NCBI RefSeq assembly: GCF_030732865.1
Contig: NZ_JASHKB010000003.1
Span: 173,419 to 237,418 of the forward strand
Source of the DNA: Roseitalea sp. MMSF_3546
Lineage (GTDB): Bacteria; Pseudomonadota; Alphaproteobacteria; Rhizobiales; Rhizobiaceae
Direction of reading: 5' to 3'
Length of the DNA stretch: 64,000 bases
Below the pieces are notes generated by a model that searched no databases, was not told the DNA's origin, and worked only from the letters and a program-made list of their open reading frames with translations. The translations under genes were made by a program, and so were the position numbers. Each line of letters starts with the position of its first letter. Positions within the stretch are counted from its first letter, which is position 1. Below are positions 57,181-64,000 of the stretch, piece by piece.

Positions 57181-57972
57181 TCAGCAGGCGGTTTCGGCGC
57201 ATGTGCGGGCCTTGTGGACGCTGTCGCGCAGCACGGATTCGCCCATCGCGCCGGGGACCAGCTCATTGCCGATCACATAGGAGGGCGTGCCCGAGATCCC
57301 GAGCGCCTCGGCGAGCCGATAGGTCGATTCGATCGAAGCGGCGATGGCCGGATGGTCCATCTCGCTGCGCAGTGCGGCCTCGTCGGCACCCAGATCGAGC
57401 GCAATGGCCATCGCGTTCTGCTCGTTGGCCCGTTCCTGTGTGTTCATCAGACGCTCGTGGAACACGCCATAGCTTTCCGGCATCACCCGGTGGAAGGCCA
57501 TGGCGACACGGTGCGCGGCCTGCGAATCCTGGCCCAGAATGGGGAACTCCTTGAGCACGAACCTCACGCCGGGATCGGATTCGATCAGGGCGTCCATGTC
57601 GGCCATGGCGCGCCGACAGAAGCCGCAATTGTAGTCGAAGAACTCGACCACCGTGACGTCGCCGGCCGGATTGCCGAGCACCGGGTCGGACGGATTGCGG
57701 AACAACTCCTCGCCTGCCGCCGCGATGACCTGCTTGCGACGCTCCAGTTCCTGCGCCGCCTGCTGATCCTCGAGCGCCCTTTGCACGTCGAGCATCACCT
57801 CGGGATTTGCCAGCAGGTACTGGCGCACGATCTCGCCGATCTCGGCCCGCTCGGCCTCCGAGAAGCCGGAGTCCTGCGCACTGGCGGCCATGCCGGCAAC
57901 GCCGAGCATGCCCGCGGCGGCGATCAGGGCGATGAGCGGGCGGGTGCGGCGATGGGCGGCGAAACGGGGCAT
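57181..57972 (-). CDS. DsbA-family (ScsC-like) thiol-disulfide oxidoreductase
   Basis: The 263-residue protein has a signal peptide (HRRTRPLIALIAAAGMLGVA, cleavage after ASA before QDSGFSEAE), a helical region that may oligomerise (EIGEIVRQYLLANPEVMLDV), and a thioredoxin fold with an active site in FFDYNCGFCRRAM (CGFC) and the cis-proline turn ISGTPSYVIG. The N-terminal helical part matches ScsC-type DsbA relatives that act as disulfide isomerases. ATG 57972 with AAAGGACC is the start. It lies 47 bp after the BepA-like protease on the same strand, likely the same operon. Confidence 0.9.
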   Translation of the reverse strand: MPRFAAHRRTRPLIALIAAAGMLGVAGMAASAQDSGFSEAERAEIGEIVRQYLLANPEVMLDVQRALEDQQAAQELERRKQVIAAAGEELFRNPSDPVLGNPAGDVTVVEFFDYNCGFCRRAMADMDALIESDPGVRFVLKEFPILGQDSQAAHRVAMAFHRVMPESYGVFHERLMNTQERANEQNAMAIALDLGADEAALRSEMDHPAIAASIESTYRLAEALGISGTPSYVIGNELVPGAMGESVLRDSVHKARTCAETAC

Positions 57973-58018
57973 GGACGGTCCTTTCTGGGGCGGCGGTCCC
58001 GGTGTCGGTGGTCGATCG

Positions 58019-59392
58019 TCATCGCGAACGTCGCGAATTTGGAATTTCGAAACGCTGAATGTCGTCGGCACGCAGCCATTGCGGTGCGTTGCGGTCAAAG
58101 CGCCGCTTGGCGCGCGCGGCAAAGCGCTTGGCTTGCTCGAACTGGCCGGAATGGAAGCTCGCTTCGGCCGTGGCCAGTTCCGCATCGCCGATCCAGCCCA
58201 GCCGCCCATAGGCCATCGCCAGATGCCGATAGGCACGCGGATTGGCCGGGTCGAGCGTGATCGCCACCTCCAGTTCGCCGATGGCGCGGCGGAAGTTCGC
58301 CTCCCCGCCGGCGAGCACCAAGGCGTGGCCGAGCGCCACCTGGATGGTCGGCGCGTTGCCGTCCGAAAGCTGCACGGCCCGGCTGAACGCGTCGACGGCG
58401 CCGCCGGCATCGCGCGCGCGCAGCAGGATCTCTCCCTTGACCTCGTGGAAATACGGATCGTTGGGCGCCTCGGCGATGAGCTTGTCGATCATGGCAAGCG
58501 CATCCTGCTGCGAGCCGTAAAGATGGGTCGCGATCGCCTTGCCGTAGCGCGCGGCCTGGGAATTGGGGTTGGCTTGCACGACGCGGTCGACCGCGTTCGG
58601 ACCATAGACATAGGCCAGGATCTTGGCCCGCGCCCGGTCATGCCGGACCACCAGGGCACGCGGGTCGGACTTGCCGAAATGCGGGCTCTGGCGCGCAATG
58701 GTCTCGAGCGCGGCGAGCCGTTCGCGCGGCAGCGGATGGCTGAGCCTGTAGGGGTTGACGTTGCGCCCGGCCAGCGAAAGCTGCTTTTCGAAGCGCTTGA
58801 ACGTGGTCAGCAGCCCCTGGGGCGACTGGCCGGTGCGGTTGAGATAGTCGACCGCGGCGCGGTCGGCCGCCAGTTCCTCGGTCCGCCGATAGGCCAGAAG
58901 GCCGCGCTGCGCCGCCTCCATGCCGCCCATGGCAATGCCCGTGCCCGCGCCCGCCACCTGGCTGTTGCCCGAGGCGGCACCGGCGACGCTGGCACCCATG
59001 CCCACGATCGCGCCGACGGCCGCGATGGTCTGCGCGCGGTCGAGCTGCTGGCGCAGCCGGTCCTGATGCCCGCCGGAAAGATGGCCGATCTCGTGCGCCA
59101 GAACGCCGATGATCTCGTTGGGCGTTTCAGCTTCGACCAGCGCACCGACATTGATGAAGATCCGGCGGCCCGACACGAAAGCGTTGAAGGCGCGGGAGTT
59201 GACGATGACGATGTCGGTGCGGTCGCTGCGCATGCCCGCGACCCGCAGTATCGGATCGGCGTAATCGCGCAACAGCGCCTCGATCTCGGCGTCGCGCACA
59301 ATCGGCACGCTGCGCGACTGTGCCTGGACGGCGGTCGCGCCGATTGCAGCCAGAACAATCGCAAGGACCGCGATCTTCAGTCGCCAAAACAA
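58019..59392 (-). CDS. M48 family metalloprotease with TPR repeats (BepA-like)
   Basis: A protein of about 457 residues: a signal peptide (LKIAVLAIVLAAIGATAVQA, cleavage before QSRSV), an M48 domain with the zinc motif AHEIGHLSGGHQ and the third ligand in TEELAADRAAVDYL, then TPR-type helices to the end (AEAPNDPYFHEVKGEILLRA, LDPANPRAYRHLAMAYGRLG). This is the layout of BepA/YfgC, a periplasmic protease-chaperone for LptD and BAM. The start is TTG 59392 after AAAGGGA; an upstream ATG at 59527 would put the signal peptide 46 residues in. The start is uncertain, the family is not. Confidence 0.88.
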   Translation of the reverse strand: MFWRLKIAVLAIVLAAIGATAVQAQSRSVPIVRDAEIEALLRDYADPILRVAGMRSDRTDIVIVNSRAFNAFVSGRRIFINVGALVEAETPNEIIGVLAHEIGHLSGGHQDRLRQQLDRAQTIAAVGAIVGMGASVAGAASGNSQVAGAGTGIAMGGMEAAQRGLLAYRRTEELAADRAAVDYLNRTGQSPQGLLTTFKRFEKQLSLAGRNVNPYRLSHPLPRERLAALETIARQSPHFGKSDPRALVVRHDRARAKILAYVYGPNAVDRVVQANPNSQAARYGKAIATHLYGSQQDALAMIDKLIAEAPNDPYFHEVKGEILLRARDAGGAVDAFSRAVQLSDGNAPTIQVALGHALVLAGGEANFRRAIGELEVAITLDPANPRAYRHLAMAYGRLGWIGDAELATAEASFHSGQFEQAKRFAARAKRRFDRNAPQWLRADDIQRFEIPNSRRSR

Positions 59393-59547
59393 GCCGAAAC
59401 GTCCCTTTAGCGTTGCGCGCCAGGGACAAATGCCGTAGCGCCGCACCGGTGTTGCTATCGCCGTTTGCTGGTCAATAACAGCGAAAACGTGGCGGTTCAC
59501 GGGAAATTCAGGACGCCGGGCGAGCACAAGGAGGACAGGACAACGTC

Positions 59548-60687
59548 ATGACAAGGCTATCGAGGCGCGCCGAAGTGGACCCGTTTCTGGCCATGGACGT
59601 GCTCGCCGAGGCGAACAGGCTCAAGGGTGCCGGCGCGCCGGTCATCTCGCTGGCAGTCGGTCAGCCGGCCGCCAAGGCGCCCGAGGCGGTGCGCCGTGCC
59701 GCCGCCGAGGCGGTCATGACCGGCGATCTGGGCTACACCGACACGCTCGGCCGGCCCGGATTGCGCCAGGCGATCGCCGAGCACTATCGCGACCATTACG
59801 GCGTCGACGTGCCGGTCTCGCGCATCGCCGTCACCACCGGCTCGTCGGCCGGGTTTTCGCTCGCCTTTCTGGCGCTGACCGATCCGGGCGGCCGCGTGGC
59901 CATCACCGCGCCGGGCTATCCGGCCTATCGCAACATCATCCGCGCACTCTCGCTCGAGCCGGTCGAACTGCCGGTCGGACAGGACGGTTTCGACATCGAC
60001 GCGCTGCTTGCCGCCCATGCGCGAAAGCCGATCGACGTGCTGCTGCTGGCGAGCCCCGCCAACCCGACGGGCGCGGTGCTCGAGGCGCCGGCCCTGCGTG
60101 CCGTGATCGAGGCCTGCGGCGAAAAAGGGATCGCCTTCATCTCCGACGAGATCTACCACCGGCTGCGCCATACCGGCGAGGACGTGACCGCGCTGTCGCT
60201 GGGCGAGGAGGTCATCGTGATCAACTCGTTCTCCAAATACTATTGCATGACGGGCTGGCGCATCGGCTGGATGGTGCTGCCGTCGGCCATGGTGCGCGCC
60301 GTCGAGCGGCTGTCGCAGAACCTTTACATCTCCGCGCCCGACATTGCGCAGATCGCCGCGCCGCACGCCTTTGCCTGCACGGCCGAACTCGACGCGGTGA
60401 AGGCGCAATACCGCGCCAGTCGCGCACTCCTGATGGAGCGTCTGCCCGGGCTCGGCATGGACTTCGCCGCACCGCCCGATGGCGCGTTCTATGCCTGGTG
60501 CGACATCTCCCGCCACAGCAACGATTCGATGGATTTCGCCCGCCGCATGCTGGCCGACATCCATGTGGCCGCCACGCCGGGCGCCGATTTCGACCCGTTC
60601 GAGGGTGACCGGCATCTGCGCATTTCCTATGCGGGCACGACCGAGATGATCGCCGAAGCGCTCGACAGGATCGAGCGCTGGCTCTGA
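59548..60687 (+). CDS. Class I/II PLP-dependent aminotransferase
   Basis: A 379-residue fold-type I aminotransferase: the PLP lysine is Lys230 in INSFSKYYCMTGWRIGW, with the Asn of ASPANPTGAV, Asp/Tyr in ISDEIYHRL and the C-terminal arginine in HLRISYAGTTEM. It is nearest to the aspartate/aromatic aminotransferase-like family of uncertain substrate. The start at ATG 59548 is normal. It is divergent from the BepA-like protease (155 bp between) and stands alone. Confidence 0.92.
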   Translation: MTRLSRRAEVDPFLAMDVLAEANRLKGAGAPVISLAVGQPAAKAPEAVRRAAAEAVMTGDLGYTDTLGRPGLRQAIAEHYRDHYGVDVPVSRIAVTTGSSAGFSLAFLALTDPGGRVAITAPGYPAYRNIIRALSLEPVELPVGQDGFDIDALLAAHARKPIDVLLLASPANPTGAVLEAPALRAVIEACGEKGIAFISDEIYHRLRHTGEDVTALSLGEEVIVINSFSKYYCMTGWRIGWMVLPSAMVRAVERLSQNLYISAPDIAQIAAPHAFACTAELDAVKAQYRASRALLMERLPGLGMDFAAPPDGAFYAWCDISRHSNDSMDFARRMLADIHVAATPGADFDPFEGDRHLRISYAGTTEMIAEALDRIERWL

Positions 60688-60916
60688 GCGGAAAGCGGGC
60701 CGAATTCGATCCGATCGTGGCGCCTTGCGCGTTCGTGGCGCGCAGGCCTTGCGATGCGACATATCCGCACCATCTAAGTAGAAGGTTCTCCAGGCGACCG
60801 CACTTGCGGCCCATGCAACCCAAGGCGAATTGAGGAGTTGGGTCTTTGAAGGCGGCGACCGTCGCCGCGCCCCTTGTTTTCAACAGGCGCCCGCAGGGCG
60901 CGGAAAAGAGGAAGGT

Positions 60917-61706
60917 GTGCTGGACTATTACGCGTTGACGGGCTTTTCCCATGAGGGCGACATCCCAACGCCCCTTGAAATGCTGGAGATGAACCTCGCC
61001 GAGACGGCGCTGTTCCTGGATTTCGACGGCACCGTCGTCGACATCGCCGACAGGCCCGACGCGATCGAGATTTCCGATGACGACAAGGGCCTGCTCGAGC
61101 GGGCCAGCCGAGCCACCGGTGGCGCCCTTGCGATGGTTTCGGGGCGCAGCATCGACGATCTGGAGCGCTATATCGACGGTGTCCCCTGCGCGCTCGCCGG
61201 CGGTCATGGCGTCGAGTTCCGCTTCACGGACGGCCAGCGCGAGACGGCCCGTTTCAACCGCGACAATCTCGAACGGCTGCGCAGCGCGGCCGAGGCCTTC
61301 GCGCAGGCCGAACCGCGCATCTTCATCGAGCACAAGACCGCAGGCATCGTCCTGCACTTCCGCCAGCATCCGGAGATGGAAGACAAGGCCCGCACCTTCG
61401 CCGAGGCCATGGTGCTCGACGATCCCGAATCGGAGGTGCAGCCCGGCAAGATGGTCTTCGAGATCAAGCCGAAAGCGGTCAGCAAGGCCCGCGCGATCGA
61501 GCGGCTGATGGAGACCCCGCCATTTGCCGGCCGGCGCATCCTTTTTGCCGGCGACGACCACACCGACGAACTGGCCTTCGGCGCGCTGCGGCAGAAGGGA
61601 GCGATCTGCGTCAAGATCGGCGAGGAGCAGACCAAGGCCGAGTACGCATCGCCCAGCCCGGAGGCGTTCAAGGCATGGTTGACCGATGCCGTGGAGCGCA
61701 CCCCAA

Positions 61707-61714
<8 letters not shown>
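60917..61714 (+). CDS. otsB: Trehalose-6-phosphate phosphatase
   Basis: A 265-residue HAD phosphatase: motif I FLDFDGTVVDIADRPD, a Thr/Ser motif in MVSGRSIDDLERYI, then AGGHGVEFRF, FEIKPKAVSK and motif IV FAGDDHTDELAF. It removes phosphate from trehalose-6-P made by OtsA. The start is GTG 60917, with GAGGAAGG at good spacing; an ATG in frame at 60830 has no site. It overlaps otsA by eight bases, so production of the two enzymes is coupled; the order otsB-otsA is common. Trehalose is an osmotic and desiccation protectant. Confidence 0.93.
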
Positions 61715-63128
<1,414 letters not shown>

Positions 63129-63225
63129 TCGCGCTGCACGGTAAGCGCTGTTTCGGCCCCACCTTTCGCTGTGCGTCGTGATCTGGGATTGGCTCCTTCA
63201 GCGGTTTACGGGAGGGAGGTTCTCC

Positions 63226-63609
63226 ATGGACGCTACAATGGAGTTTCTCCCGATCGAGGGAATGCGGCGTCGCAACCGAAGATGGCCCGATGAGGTGAAG
63301 GCGCGGATCGTGGCGGAGACGTTGCGGCCCGGCAAGACGGTCGCGGAGGTCGCACAATCACACGGTGTCAAGGCGAACCATCTTTCCTCATGGCGAACGA
63401 TGGCGCGCCAGGGCAAGTTGGTTCTGCCACCCCCTGAGGACGAGGTGGAATTTGCCGCAATGGTCGTCGCACCGCGCGTGCCCGAGCATGCCGCCACTGG
63501 GCCCGAGGTTGCCGAGATCGTGATGGGGGCGGTGACGGTCCGGCTGGAGGCCGGCGCTTCGGCGGAACGGATCGCGGCGATCGTGCGCGCTCTGGCAGCG
63601 CCGGCATGA
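63226..63609 (+). CDS. IS66 family accessory protein, Orf1/TnpA-like
   Basis: A 127-residue protein with an N-terminal helix-turn-helix of the IS66 Orf1/Tnp_8 type (RWPDEVKARIVAETLRPGKT, VAEVAQSHGVKANHLSSWRT) and an acidic, alanine-rich C-terminus. ATG 63226 follows GGGAGGGAGG; the first ATG in the frame, 63178, has no such site. It overlaps tnpB by four bases. This is a standard helper of IS66 transposition. Confidence 0.9.
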   Translation: MDATMEFLPIEGMRRRNRRWPDEVKARIVAETLRPGKTVAEVAQSHGVKANHLSSWRTMARQGKLVLPPPEDEVEFAAMVVAPRVPEHAATGPEVAEIVMGAVTVRLEAGASAERIAAIVRALAAPA

Positions 63610-63959
63610 TCTTCCCGTCGCACCGGGTGCGGATCATGGTGGCAACCAGCCCGGTCGACTTCCGCAAGGGACATGACGGGCTGGCCGCTCTGGTGAAGAA
63701 CGAGCTGCGCAAAGCGCCGTTCACCGGCACGGTCTTCGTCTTCCGTGCGAAGCGGGCGGATCGGTTGAAGCTGCTTTACTGGGACGGCACCGGTCTGGTG
63801 ATGGCCTACAAGCGACTGGAGGAGCACAGCTTCACCTGGCCCGCTGTCCGGGACGGTCTGATGACGCTCACCCATGCCCAGTTCGAGGCGCTGTTTGCGG
63901 GGCTGGACTGGCGGCGGGTCCGCGCTGTCGTGGCGCGGGCGCCCGAAGCGGTGGAATGA
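63606..63959 (+). CDS. tnpB: IS66 family accessory protein TnpB
   Basis: The 117-residue IS66 Orf2 has the family sequence SHRVRIMVATSPVDFRKGHD, KAPFTGTVFVFRAKRADRLK, LLYWDGTGLVMAYKRLEEHS. Length and motifs are normal. An ATG at 63956 overlaps its stop codon but its frame closes after five codons (MTAAG then stop), and another at 63970 opens a frame to the edge; which one starts tnpC cannot be told here. Confidence 0.93.
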   Translation: MIFPSHRVRIMVATSPVDFRKGHDGLAALVKNELRKAPFTGTVFVFRAKRADRLKLLYWDGTGLVMAYKRLEEHSFTWPAVRDGLMTLTHAQFEALFAGLDWRRVRAVVARAPEAVE

Positions 63960-64000
63960 CTGCGGCAGGATGACTCAGGCGGTGTTTTGCGCAGGCGGCG

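Larger units (their letters stand above)
63141..64000 (+). mobile_element. IS66-family insertion sequence, left part (right end beyond window)
   Basis: The left end begins GTAAGCGCTGTTTCGGCCCC at 63141, in keeping with the GTAAG ends of IS66 elements. Inside are IS66 orf1 and orf2 (tnpB); tnpC would follow beyond the window. IS66 elements usually make an 8-bp target duplication, so GCTGCACG (63133-63140) should reappear just after the right end. It is intact as far as visible, so potentially active. Confidence 0.85.

Noticed and set aside
63956..64000. Start of IS66 tnpC at the window edge
   Set aside because: The ATG at 63956 closes after five codons and the ATG at 63970 opens only a short visible frame (MTQAVFCAGG); too little sequence to call a gene or a frameshift.

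Overview
The window is a GC-rich chromosomal segment, most likely from an alphaproteobacterium of the order Hyphomicrobiales (Rhizobiales-like). The evidence is the PleC/DivJ-type kinase, the cobT/cobS-DUF1289-retropepsin neighbourhood, DUF1127 and DUF1289 proteins, a MocR regulator, the BolA/monothiol glutaredoxin pair and an IS66 element. The genus cannot be fixed from this sequence. About 60 protein genes are supported. No rRNA, tRNA or CRISPR array was seen. The first gene is cut by the left edge, and an IS66-family insertion sequence runs off the right edge.

Layout. 1-6.4 kb: C-terminal part of a sensor histidine kinase; divergent cobT and cobS (late cobalamin synthesis); a DUF1289 protein; a membrane-anchored retropepsin-like protease; a TauE/SafE exporter; dusA. 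6.4-9.9 kb: a leftward cluster headed by a TetR-type repressor with a palindromic operator, followed by two PhnB-like VOC proteins, an AHSA1/SRPBCC protein, a DUF1428 protein and a YdeI/OmdA protein. 10.1-17.8 kb: a YeiH-type permease, then a compact rightward operon of a PotD-like binding protein, two permeases, an ATPase, an amidohydrolase-type deaminase and an M20 metallopeptidase. This looks like uptake and breakdown of one unidentified nitrogenous compound. 17.8-21.5 kb: a leftward ykoFEDC-type ECF operon for a thiamin precursor, under a TPP riboswitch.

21.5-38.2 kb is the most unusual part: about 16 kb on the minus strand encoding four exported proteins of 1009, 1930, 2094 and 185 residues, built from DUF11-like, SdrD_B-like, GEVED-like, LamG-like and Ig-like modules. 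The 1930-residue protein ends in roughly 750 residues of outer-membrane beta-barrel-like sequence. The cluster starts at an AT-rich leader region and ends in a clear intrinsic terminator. It looks like a self-contained cell-surface system.

38-52 kb: ExoD-type membrane protein, an HhH-GPD protein, a Crp/Fnr regulator, small exported proteins, a divergent DUF1127/MocR pair, a DUF418 membrane protein, purL, a polytopic membrane protein, BolA, a GNAT, Grx4, YtoQ, DUF2461, a Bcr/CflA exporter and ttcA. 52-64 kb: rpsD with a leader hairpin and a terminator, a small exported protein, murI overlapping a TrmJ-like methylase, icd, a DsbA-like oxidoreductase beside a BepA-like M48 protease, a class I aminotransferase, otsB-otsA (trehalose) and the IS66 element inserted 12 bp after otsA.

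Most genes use ATG starts. Several starts were moved inward from the longest frame on ribosome-binding-site, signal-peptide or overlap evidence, and five look like TTG or GTG starts.
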